This document shows positions 38,901 through 43,424 of a stretch of DNA of 64,000 nt, in pieces. Location: the NCBI RefSeq assembly GCF_020149765.1, contig NZ_CP083809.1, positions 682,001-746,000 on the forward strand, read 5' to 3'. The DNA comes from Pantoea agglomerans. GTDB lineage: Bacteria > Pseudomonadota > Gammaproteobacteria > Enterobacterales > Enterobacteriaceae. How positions within the stretch are numbered: the first letter of the stretch is position 1; each line of letters starts with the position of its first letter. Both the position numbers and the translations under genes were made by a program. The notes under the pieces were generated by a model. That model was given only the letters and a program-made list of their open reading frames with translations, had not been told where the DNA came from and ran no database searches.

Positions 38901-41893
38901 CGCTGACCGTCGATACCACGGCCCCAGCGGCGGTCACCAATCTGACGGTAAGCGACAACGTCGGGACGATTCAGGGCAGCCTGGCAAACGGCTCCGTCAC
39001 TGACGACAACACGCCGACCCTGAGCGGCACGGCGGAAGCGGGCGCTATCGTGGTGATCTTTGACGGCACCACGGCGCTCGGTTCTACCACCGCAGGCGCC
39101 AACGGCGCGTGGAGCTTCACCACCGGCGCGCTGAGCAACGGTGTGCATCCGCTAAGCGTGACGGTGCGCGACGCGCTGGGCAACACCAGTGCCGCCTCGG
39201 CCACGGTCTCCATTAACGTGGATACGGTGGCGCCGTCTGCCTCGACGCTGCAGATCGTTAACGACGTTACCGGCACGGTGGTAGCGAACGGCGCATCGAC
39301 CAGCGACAGCACGCCGACCCTGAACGGCACGGCGGAAGCGGGCAGCCGCATCAGCATCTTTGATGGCGGCACGCTGCTGGGCACGGTCACGGCAGGCAGC
39401 AGCGGCGCGTGGAGCTTTACCACCAGCGCGCTGGCGCAGGGCTCGCATCCGCTGAGCGTGACGGTCACCGACCTGGCAGGCAACGTCAGCAGCGCTACCG
39501 CGTCTACGGTCATTGTCGATACCACGGCACCCGCGGCGGTAACCGCTCTGACGGTAAGCAACAACAACGGCAGCACGCCGGTGACGATTCCTAACGGCGG
39601 CGTCACCAACGACAACACCCCGCTGCTGAGCGGCAGCGGTGAAGTCGGCGCGCGCATCAGCGTCTATGAGGGCACCACGCTGTTGGGCACCACGACGGTA
39701 GGCAGCAACGGCCAGTGGAGTCTGATTAGCCCGACGCTGAGCGGCGGCGCGCACACCCTGACCGTCACCGCGACCGATGCGGCGGGCAACGTGAGTCCGG
39801 GGGTCAACACCACCCTGACCATCGATACCACCGCGCCGGCGGCCAGTACCCTGGTGATCACCAACGACTCGGTTACGCCAGCCGTAACGGTGCCGAGTGG
39901 TGGCGCAACGCGCGACACCACGCCGGTCCTGAGCGGCACGGCGGAAGCGGGCTCAACCGTCACTATCTTTGACGGCACTACGCTGCTGGGCAGCGTAGTG
40001 GCGGGCAGCAGCGGCGCCTGGAGCTTTACCACCGCCACGCTGTCGCAGGGTACCCATGCGCTGAGCGTCACGGTCACGGATACGGCCGGCAACGTTAGCG
40101 GCACCACGGCGGCAAGCGTGGTGGTGGATAGCGTGGCGCCGACGGCGGTCAGCGGGCTGGCGATCAATTCAGCGGGCACCACGCTGACCGGCAGCGGCGA
40201 AGCGGGCGCGACGGTAACGGTACGCGACGCGGGCGGCAACGCCATCGGCAGCGGCACCGTGGCGGCCAACGGCAGCTTCTCGCTGACGCTGACCACCGCG
40301 CAGACCACTGGCGCAACGCTGTCGGTGACCCAGGCCGACCGCGCGGGCAACGTATCGCCTGCCGCGACGGTACTGGGCGCCATCCGCGTGGTGGCGGCCA
40401 ACGACACCACCGAAGTGGATTACAGCACCCAGACCGGCACCATCACCAACGCCAATACCAGCACCAGCGGCGTGGCGTTGCTGAGCACGAACCTGGGCAG
40501 CACGCTATCCCTTAGCGTGCTGCAGAGTGCCGGTGCCTATCAGTTCAGCGTCGGCGCGGGCGATACCCGTACGGTGACGCTGCACGCGTCGGCCACCAGC
40601 CTCGTGGCGCTGACCTCGACCTATACGCTCTACCTCTATCAGCAGCAGGCGAATGGCACCTGGGTGGTGAAATCGAGCAACGCCAACTACATCTCTACCT
40701 TCCTGACGATAGGGACGCAGACGGGCGGCAACGTCACCTATAGCAACCTTGGCACCGGCAACTACGCGGTGCTGCTGGGCACCAGTACTGGCGCAAGCGT
40801 CCTGCCTGCCACCACCATTACCACGACGTCAGATATCACGACGCTGGCCGTCACGGTGGCGGCGACCGTAACGGGTAACCTGCTGGCGAACGACACCAGC
40901 TCGGTGGCGGGCACGATCCCAGCAGGCACGCAGGTGACCACGGTAGGCAGCAGCGCCATCGCAGCGACCGGCAATACGGTGATCAACACCACCTACGGCA
41001 CCCTGACCATCGACGCCAGAGGTAACTACACCTATGCGCTGAAAGCGGGCCTGGATGCCGATACGGTGCCAGCCACCGACGTGTTCAGCTATTCGGTGCG
41101 CGACGCCAGCGGCACGGTGACCACGGCCACCCTGACCGTAGGTCTGCACAACGGCCCGTCCGCGACGCTCTTCTCAATAAACAGCCTGTTTGTTGAATCG
41201 AGCGGCGATGACGGCACCACCGCAAGCGGCAGCATCTACGGCGACAGCACCGCTGCGCACACCGGCGCGCTGAGCATCACCAACGAGGCGGGGCTGACCA
41301 CCGCCGTCAGCAGCAGCGGCATTACGCTGGTGGCGGGCGACTACGGCACCCTGAGCATCACCGCCGATGGTCACTACACCTATGCCCTGAACTCGGCGGT
41401 TAACGCGCAGGATATCGCGCATAAAGAGGTGTTCAGCTATAGCCTGACGGCAGCCGACGGCACCGTGACCACCAACAGCTTCACCATTGACCTGCATCCG
41501 CTTATCACCGGAACCGCAGGCGCGGATGCGCTGACCAGCAGTGCCTATGACGACACCCTGACTGCCGGAGCGGGCGCCGATACCCTGGTGTATCACCTGC
41601 TCAACAGCGCGGATGCCGTCGGCGGCAACGGGCACGACACCTGGACCGATTTCTCTGTCGCCGACGGCGACAAGATCGATATCAGTAGTCTGCTCGTCGG
41701 CTGGAACGACGCGACCAGCAACGTCAACGACTTCGTGAAGGTCGACCATACCGCAGATGGCAATACCGTTCTGTCGATCGATCGTGACGGCACCGGCACC
41801 GCCTACAGCAGTACGCAGCTGGTCACGCTGGAAGGGGTCAACGTATCACTGGAGGAGCTACTGCAACAGCCGCACCAGAACCACACGGTCTGA
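23978..41893 (+). CDS. Giant BapA/LapF-type Ig-repeat adhesin, type I secreted
   Basis: 5971 residues in one uninterrupted frame. Residues 1-120 resemble the BapA-type N-terminal domain (TPSVVKLNLNRSDIKSF, LWWVEDPGQQGFQYIS). A glycine-zipper hydrophobic segment follows (114-134), then a Gly/Asp/Asn linker (136-195). From about 197 to 5460 I count 51 full bacterial Ig-like repeats of about 100 residues plus one short degenerate one, each with TPVLSGTAEAGS, DGSWSFT and TDAAGNVS-type cores. Two VCBS/cadherin-like modules (YGTLTIDARGNYTYAL; YGTLSITADGHYTYAL) and a type I secretion C-terminal domain (GTAGADAL... GADTLVYHL... VADGDKIDISSLLVGW) complete it. No signal peptide, as expected for ABC export. 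Role: surface adhesion and biofilm matrix. The three secretion genes follow directly. No TAAG-type LapG site is seen near the N terminus. Confidence 0.95.
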   Translation: MNNISVTPKGGTIASQLSGSDVNLSTPSVVKLNLNRSDIKSFTRNGNDLIVTTNSGEKVVIHNFYGPAGESDLVLQDDKGALWWVEDPGQQGFQYISIDSTEGLLAENLTSDNTIAAFGIGGAALAGIGALFAANGGGGGGGGDGTDGGDNTGGGTGGGDNGGGTGGDGGTGGDGGTGGDGGTGGGNNGGGTGGGDTTAPGAATNLVISDSVGSTQGAIAAGGVTDDNTPVLSGTAEAGATISVYDNGTLLGTAIVNADGSWSFTSPTLADGQHSLTVTVTDAAGNISSPTDPLNFTVDTLAPTLTDVSATSDNGAVLTPIAANGATADATPTLQGTAEAGSTITISDNGTVLGTVIAGSDGRWSFTPAALSEGSHTLSITAADAAGNVSPATTLTFTVDTIAPDAASNLQLTDDVGDSQGPLASGSSTDDNTPTLSGQAEAGSVVSVYDGANLLGTVTANADGSWSFTTPALSNGSHSLTATVTDAAGNVSAPTAAIQINVAADLPPATSSLEITDDSGSTLVPLADGAATADNTPTLSGLTTAGALVTLYNGDAAIGSVTADAAGQWNFTPAALADGSYAFRADTTNADGTISSSPVLTITIDTLAPTAPADLQLANDDGAAVAAGGATNDNTPTLSGSAEPGSSITVRDGDTLLGTATAGSDGRWSFTSSALSDGSHSLTATVTDAAGNVSAPSAPLIFTVDTQVPEAVSGLVVTDDVGDSTGPLASGATTDDATPVLSGQAEPDSLLTIYDNGIAIGSLTVGTDGNWSFTTPTLSNGAHSLTLTQTDAAGNVSAPSAPFDFTVAAGEPPAASTLVITDDSGSAPVDLADGASTRDTTPVLSGVTFANALVTLYNGDSVIGSVTADINGQWSFTPAALADGTYDFRASVTDAAGNIADSAILSVTVDTVAPTAAAGVSLVDASGDPIANGGLTNNSAPVLSGTAEPGSVVTVSDGDTVLGSATAGPDGSWSFTSPVLADGSHSLTAVVTDAAGNASAPTAPVAFTLDTQAPAAAADLALSSDSSGVSTPVGAGATTGDASPVLSGSAEPGSIVTVYDGDAVLGSATVGGDGRWSFTAAGLADGDHSLTTTVTDTAGNTGPASAPIAFTVDVTAPDAATALVVTDDVGDAQGELASGDTTDDSTPTLSGTAEASTIVSVYDGDTLLGSVTAGADGSWSFTTPALSNGAHSLTVTVTDAAGNVSAPTAAFDLTVDASVPPATSSLEVTDDSGSTLVTLADGDSTRDTTPVLSGLTTAGALVTLYNGDVAIGSVTADAAGQWSFTPAALADGPYAFRADTANADGSVTPSPVLNVTIDTVAPAAVTDATLTDASGAPVADDAAINSPAPVLSGTAEPGSIVTVSDGDTVLGSVAAGPDGSWSFTTPTLAEGGHSLTTTVTDAAGNVSASSAPLVFTLDTTAPQAASGVTVTDNAGDRQGTLTFGDTTDDSTPTLSGTAEANSIVSVYDGDTLLGTATADGSGSWSFTSPVLADGPHSLTTTVTDTAGNVSAPTAPFDLTVAASQPPVSLTLAVADDSSGAPVDLADGASTRDATPVLSGATSAGLLVTIYNGDAAIGSVIADANGQWSFTPAALADGTYDFRASVTDAAGNITDSAPLTITIDTAAPATATGVALVDENGDPIGGLTNNSAPVLSGTAEPGSVVTVSDGDTVLGSATAGPDGSWSFTSPVLADGSHSLTAVVTDAAGNASAPTAPVTFTLDTQAPAAAADLALSSDSNGVSTPIAAGATTGDASPVLSGSAEPGSIVTVSDGDAVLGSATVGQDGLWSFTSPALADGSHSLTATVTDAAGNTGPASAPLLFNVDATAPEAATGVVVTDDVGDAQGELASGDTTDDSTPTLSGTAEASGIVSVYDGDTLLGSVTAGTDGSWSFTTPTLSDGAHSLTVTVTDAAGNVSAPTAAFDLTVDAGLPPATASLVVTDDSGGTLVNLTDGATTRDTTPVLSGLTTAGALVTLYNGDVAIGSVTADAAGQWSFTPAALDEGVYAFRADTANADGSVTPSPVLNITIDSVAPDAVSGLQLSSDASGALVPVTTGATSDTTPVLSGTAEPGSIVTVSDGDNVLGSVAAGPDGSWSFTTPTLAEGGHSLSATVTDAAGNVSSASAPVVFNVDSTPPAAAGDLVLSDSRSGTLQPVGAGGSTSSTTPTLSGSAEPGSTVTVSDGDQVLGTATVNADGSWSFITPALSEGGHSLTATVTDLAGNSGPASEPLAFNVDTTAPAAVSSLVVTDNYGEATGQLASGDTTDDRTPTLTGQGEPGALVTIYDGQTVLGYTTVDTDGSWNFTTPTLSSGAHSLTTTLTDAAGNVSPASDAFALTVDGDLPPATTPLEAVNESGTTAAPLNDGAVTNNDSPVLNGLAAPDSVVTLYDGDTLLGSTTADGSGQWSFRLFSLANGPHAFYATIVRPDGTTSNAGPLNITVDTVAPDAADNLQLTGDNGSTSAPLGDGSVTRDDSPVLSGTGEPGSTVAVSDNGSLLGTATVDANGNWRFTSPVLAEGPHSLTTTQTDLAGNVGPASAPLTFTVDTTPPAAASGLVVSDDVGGSQGPLTSGDTTDDNTPTLSGQAEAGALVSVYDGDVLIGTVTADGAGNWSLTTAALSNGNHSMTVTVTDAAGNVSLPTPAFNLNVQADLPPATVSLQATDDSGSQLVPLADGAVTSDATPVLSGLATAGALVTLFSGDAVLGSVTADAAGQWSFTPAAQADGTYTFLASYTDATGNLVESAPLTLTIDTTAPAAATGVTLTDANGDPIATDTPTSNSAPVLSGSAEPGSTVTVSDGTTVLGTTTAGTDGSWSFTTPTLADGSHSLTAVVTDAAGNAGPASAPVAITVDTQPPSLPADVVLSDNGAPLVSGDATNNATPQMSGIAEPGSTVVVSDGDTVLGSVTVGDDGNWSYTTPTLADGDHSLSAVVTDAAGNSSASTTPILVTVDTAPPAAATNLQISDDQSGTPVPVSGSVTSDPTPVLSGTAEAGGIVTLYDGATVLGSAAVNSDGSWSFTSPALSEGDHSLTATVTDAAGNVGPASDPLTITIDTTPPVAATDLLLSSESGAAIPAGGLTNSDTPVLSGSAAAGSLVTVSDGDTVLGSVTADADGSWSFTSPVLNDGSHSLTATVTDSAGNVSAPTDALSFTVDTLPPDAALGLSLTNDQSGTTIPANGTTSDATPVLSGTAEPGGVVTLYDGDTELGSVAAGADGSWSFTLPALAAGEHSLTAVVTDAAGNAGPASAAYPFSVDLTPPAAAQDLVLTNDASGTAIAAGGLTNDTTPVLSGTAEAGSTVTVSDGTTVLGTATVGGDGSWSFTSPALSEGAHSLSAVVTNAAGNSSAPSASIGFTVDTAAPAAATGLVLTNDESGVAVAAGGATSDDTPVLSGTAEPGGTVTVSDGAVVLGTATVNADGSWSFTSPALAEGAHSFTTVVTDAAGNVGPASEALGFSVDTTPPALAANVLVNNDSGQTLTPIADGSVTNDATPVLTGTAEAGSIVTVYDNDTLLGSVSVGAEGNWSFTTPTLASGAHSLSVSVTDAAGNSSGNTAPIDFTVDTAAPEAATGLTLTNDATGATIPPGGLSNDNTPVLSGTAEAGTLVTVFDGTAVLGSTTVDGNGNWSFTAPTLNDGAHSLSAVVTDAAGNASPASAAVALNVDTQPPAAVTALALSNDSGATPTAIPDGGLTQDNTPVLSGLSEAGGTVNVYDGTTLLGSAAVNADGSWSYTPTALDDGTYTFTVTPVDAAGNAGASAAISVVIDATAPETAADIVLNSDNGATAVAIADGDTTSDSTPQLSGSGEAGSIVTVYDGSSALGTTTVGANGLWSFTVPALSDATHSLTVTLTDAAGNTSPASAAIDFTVDTLAPDLSTLTVSSDNGPETVVLTPNAATSDNTLLLAGTAEANSLVTIYDGDVAIGSTTADGQGNWNLTTPPLADGSHALSTTVTDEIGNVSARSDAFTFVVDVTPPEPAGALTLRNDAGTTIADGGITNDGTPAISGTAEAGSLVTVYDGTTAIGSVVAGGDGIWSLTPAAALSDAAHTLNVTVTDGAGNVSATSSVTLTVDTTPPQPVATFDIYDNNGATPVLIGNDGTTNDDTPVLRGTAEAGATVNIYEGSALIGTATVNASGVWRFETGTLTEGQYSYTVSVTDAAGNTSAEALPYTINVDLTPPAAITDLAVSDDAGATTGPLANGAVTDDNTPTLSGTAEAGSLVTLYDGDTLLGSVTADGGGAWSFTTGALSNGPHSFTVTQTDVAGNVGTASAPFTITIENGLPPTTSTLQLTDDSGSTLVSLSSGDSTRDTTPVVSGTASAGTVVTILDGTTTLGSVTVGSGGVWSFTPAVLAEGAHSINITTVDATGNPGASAGPIAITVDTTVPTTASGLLLSNNNGATPTEIASGSATNDNTPQLSGTTEAGALVTVYDGDTVIGSTTAGADGAWSFVSPLLTNGPHALSVTVTDVAGNLSDRSAAIDFTVDTIAPATATNLTITNDATNTTVPNGGFTNDDTPVVSGTAEAGSLVTIYDGTTALGSVTADGGGSWRFVSSALGQGTHTLSARVTDAAGNVSVSSGTATVVVDTLAPAPVTTLTASNNNGTTATPIASNGTTNDSTPVLTGTAEAGSRILISDGDTLLGSVTAGSNGQWSFTTPTLADGPHTLSVTATDAAGNVSEAALLTFTVATAAPAPVADLTVSDNVGATQGSLANGAVTDDNTPTLNGTTGAGNIVAVYDGTTLLGTVTAGANGAWSFTTGALSNGGHTLNVTVTNAAGNTSAATSFNLTVDTVAPAASTLVVTNDAANVTVPNGGTTNDNTPVLSGTAEAGSVVTLYDGATTLGTAIVGTGGAWSFAPGTLAEGAHALRVTVTDPAGNVSGATTASIVVDTTPPAAVTLAASNNNGTTPVPIANNGSTNDSTPALTGSAEAGSRITITDGTTVLGTVTAGSNGQWSFVTPTLADGAHTLSVTATDAVGNTSSPTTLTLTVDTTAPAAVTNLTVSDNVGTIQGSLANGSVTDDNTPTLSGTAEAGAIVVIFDGTTALGSTTAGANGAWSFTTGALSNGVHPLSVTVRDALGNTSAASATVSINVDTVAPSASTLQIVNDVTGTVVANGASTSDSTPTLNGTAEAGSRISIFDGGTLLGTVTAGSSGAWSFTTSALAQGSHPLSVTVTDLAGNVSSATASTVIVDTTAPAAVTALTVSNNNGSTPVTIPNGGVTNDNTPLLSGSGEVGARISVYEGTTLLGTTTVGSNGQWSLISPTLSGGAHTLTVTATDAAGNVSPGVNTTLTIDTTAPAASTLVITNDSVTPAVTVPSGGATRDTTPVLSGTAEAGSTVTIFDGTTLLGSVVAGSSGAWSFTTATLSQGTHALSVTVTDTAGNVSGTTAASVVVDSVAPTAVSGLAINSAGTTLTGSGEAGATVTVRDAGGNAIGSGTVAANGSFSLTLTTAQTTGATLSVTQADRAGNVSPAATVLGAIRVVAANDTTEVDYSTQTGTITNANTSTSGVALLSTNLGSTLSLSVLQSAGAYQFSVGAGDTRTVTLHASATSLVALTSTYTLYLYQQQANGTWVVKSSNANYISTFLTIGTQTGGNVTYSNLGTGNYAVLLGTSTGASVLPATTITTTSDITTLAVTVAATVTGNLLANDTSSVAGTIPAGTQVTTVGSSAIAATGNTVINTTYGTLTIDARGNYTYALKAGLDADTVPATDVFSYSVRDASGTVTTATLTVGLHNGPSATLFSINSLFVESSGDDGTTASGSIYGDSTAAHTGALSITNEAGLTTAVSSSGITLVAGDYGTLSITADGHYTYALNSAVNAQDIAHKEVFSYSLTAADGTVTTNSFTIDLHPLITGTAGADALTSSAYDDTLTAGAGADTLVYHLLNSADAVGGNGHDTWTDFSVADGDKIDISSLLVGWNDATSNVNDFVKVDHTADGNTVLSIDRDGTGTAYSSTQLVTLEGVNVSLEELLQQPHQNHTV
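24470..24523 (+). repeat. Tandem 18-bp repeat in the adhesin Gly-rich linker
   Basis: Three consecutive near-identical 18-bp units beginning ACAGGCGGCGACGG, encoding TGGDGG each, with partial units on both sides. Such a minisatellite can change linker length by slippage without breaking the frame. Confidence 0.85.
24566..40380 (+). repeat. Ig-like repeat array (51 full + 1 short unit)
   Basis: About 15.8 kb of roughly 300-bp units inside the adhesin gene. Units fall into recurring subtypes: those beginning like DDVGDxQGxLASGxTTDD (A), those after a PP linker beginning SLEITDDSGSTLVPLADG with YNGD (B), and more generic ones (C, D). In the first half A-B-C or A-B-C-D groups recur (units 3-5, 6-9, 10-12, 13-16, 17-20, 21-23, 24-26); the second half is more heterogeneous. 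Counts are by eye. Confidence 0.85.
26420..30330 (+). repeat. Tandem block duplication of about six Ig units, 2.13-kb period
   Basis: Units 7-12 recur as units 14-19. Matching nucleotide landmarks are 2139 bp apart in units 7/14 (26471 and 28610), 2133 bp apart in units 8-11/15-18 (26791/28924, 27361/29494, 27721/29854), and 2139 bp apart again in 12/19. The 6-bp shift is a two-codon deletion in unit 15. Units 8-9 and 15-16 look over 90 per cent identical as DNA, so the duplication is recent or kept similar by gene conversion. Confidence 0.8.
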
Positions 41894-41924
41894 TCGCCGT
41901 GATGTCTGGCAGGGAAGCATTATC

Positions 41925-41950
41925 GGGCGCAGGGATGCGCCCCTTTCTCT
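41925..41950 (+). terminator. Attenuator-like hairpin between adhesin and secretion genes
   Basis: GGGCGCA-GGGA-TGCGCCC (41925-41942) followed by CCTTTCTCT. The stem is strong but the U tract is interrupted, giving a likely partial terminator 32 bases after the adhesin stop and before the TolC-like gene. Confidence 0.55.
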
Positions 41951-41969
41951 AACTGACGAGTGGAAAACG

Positions 41970-43424
41970 ATGGATCGGATGCAATTAAGCGCAATATATC
42001 GCCGTTCTTTTAAGCTCAGCGTTCTCTGTGCTGGCATCGCTTTTTTTACAACTTCTTCCGCTCTGGCGGCCAGCAGCGATCTGATGCAGACGGCCAGCCA
42101 GATCACCGCCACCGGCCTGGCAAAACAGCAGGATCTGCCCTCTTTAACCGGCGAAAGCGCCGAACCGGCGCTGGCACGCGTGCCCGACTCCCTGACCATT
42201 AATCAGGCGGTGCAGCGGGCGATCCAGTGGCATCCCGATATCGCCGAAGCGGTGGGAAAGCTGCTTGAGCAGGCGGATCAGGTGGACGTGGCGAAAGCCA
42301 AATACTATCCGCAAATCAGCAGCGGCATGAACAACGGCTACAGCAACAGCTACAGCGAGAAGGGCTACAGCCCGTCGTTCGTGCTGTCGGTCTCCCAGAT
42401 GCTCTATGACTTCGGCAAGGTCAGCAGCTCGGTGCGCTCCGCCGAGGCGGGCGTCGCCCAGCAGCAGGCTAACGTGCTGGTGAGCATCGACACCGTGGCG
42501 CACGACACGGCCGCGGCGCTGGTGCAGGTGCAGGGCTATCAGCAGCTGGTGAAGATCGCCCAGCAGCAGCTGGAAGCGCTGATGAAAATCGGCGATCTCG
42601 CGCGCCAGCGTAATAATGAAGGGGCCGCCTCGCTCTCTGACGCGACGCAAACCGACGCGCGTATTGAAGGGGCGCGCACCGTACTCACGCAGTATCAGGC
42701 GAACCTTGACCGCTGGCGCGCCACGCTGGCGACCTATCTCGGCTGGCCGCTGGTGAAAAAGGTCAGCGACGACTTTCCTGCCAGCCTGATGCGCTCATGC
42801 GAGGCCGCGAAAAGCGACGACCGCACGATTCCGGCGGTGCTCGCCGCCTGGGCGCAGGCCAACGAGGCGCAGGCGAAGCTGGACAACGCCAACGCGCAGA
42901 TGCTGCCTACCATTTCGCTGGAGCCGCAGGTCACGCACTACCTTAACAACCACTACGCCAGCAGCGAGACCCTGGATCGCACGCAATATTCCGCCTGGGT
43001 CAAAGTCGAGATGCCGCTCTATCAGGGCGGCGGCATGACCGCCAGCCGCAACGCCGCCGCCAATGCGCTGACCGCCGCCAACGCGGCGGTGAACTCGGCG
43101 CGGCTGAAGGCGCGCCAGCAGCTAAACGAATCGCAGAGCCAGTCGCAAAGCCTGGCGCTCAGCCTCGCCATTCAGGCGCGGCAGCAGCAGCTAGGGGAGA
43201 AAACTCAGCAGCTTTATCAGGACCAGTATCTGCAGCTCGGCACCCGTCCGCTGCTCGACGTGCTTAACGCCGAGCAGGAGGTGTTCCAGACCCGCTTTAC
43301 GCTGCAGCAAACCATCAGCCAGTTGCGCGCGCTGCAGCTCGACTGTCTTTACAGCACCGGCCATATGCGGTCGGCGTTCGCCCTGAATAATCAGCGGATC
43401 CAGTCCGTGGAGATCCAGCCATGA
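41970..43424 (+). CDS. TolC-like outer-membrane channel of the adhesin type I system
   Basis: 484 residues with a signal peptide (cleavage likely after SALA near 33). Two outer-membrane-efflux repeats with long coiled-coil helices (VDVAKAKYYPQISSG, VSQMLYDFGKV; then ANAQMLPTISLEP, VEMPLYQGGGM) and the C-terminal LGTRPLLDVLNAEQEVF, all typical of the TolC/LapE/BapB family. It forms the trimeric exit duct for the adhesin. The ATG at 41970 gives a proper signal peptide; the longer frame overlaps the adhesin end and is not used. The stop overlaps the next start by four bases. Confidence 0.9.
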   Translation: MDRMQLSAIYRRSFKLSVLCAGIAFFTTSSALAASSDLMQTASQITATGLAKQQDLPSLTGESAEPALARVPDSLTINQAVQRAIQWHPDIAEAVGKLLEQADQVDVAKAKYYPQISSGMNNGYSNSYSEKGYSPSFVLSVSQMLYDFGKVSSSVRSAEAGVAQQQANVLVSIDTVAHDTAAALVQVQGYQQLVKIAQQQLEALMKIGDLARQRNNEGAASLSDATQTDARIEGARTVLTQYQANLDRWRATLATYLGWPLVKKVSDDFPASLMRSCEAAKSDDRTIPAVLAAWAQANEAQAKLDNANAQMLPTISLEPQVTHYLNNHYASSETLDRTQYSAWVKVEMPLYQGGGMTASRNAAANALTAANAAVNSARLKARQQLNESQSQSQSLALSLAIQARQQQLGEKTQQLYQDQYLQLGTRPLLDVLNAEQEVFQTRFTLQQTISQLRALQLDCLYSTGHMRSAFALNNQRIQSVEIQP

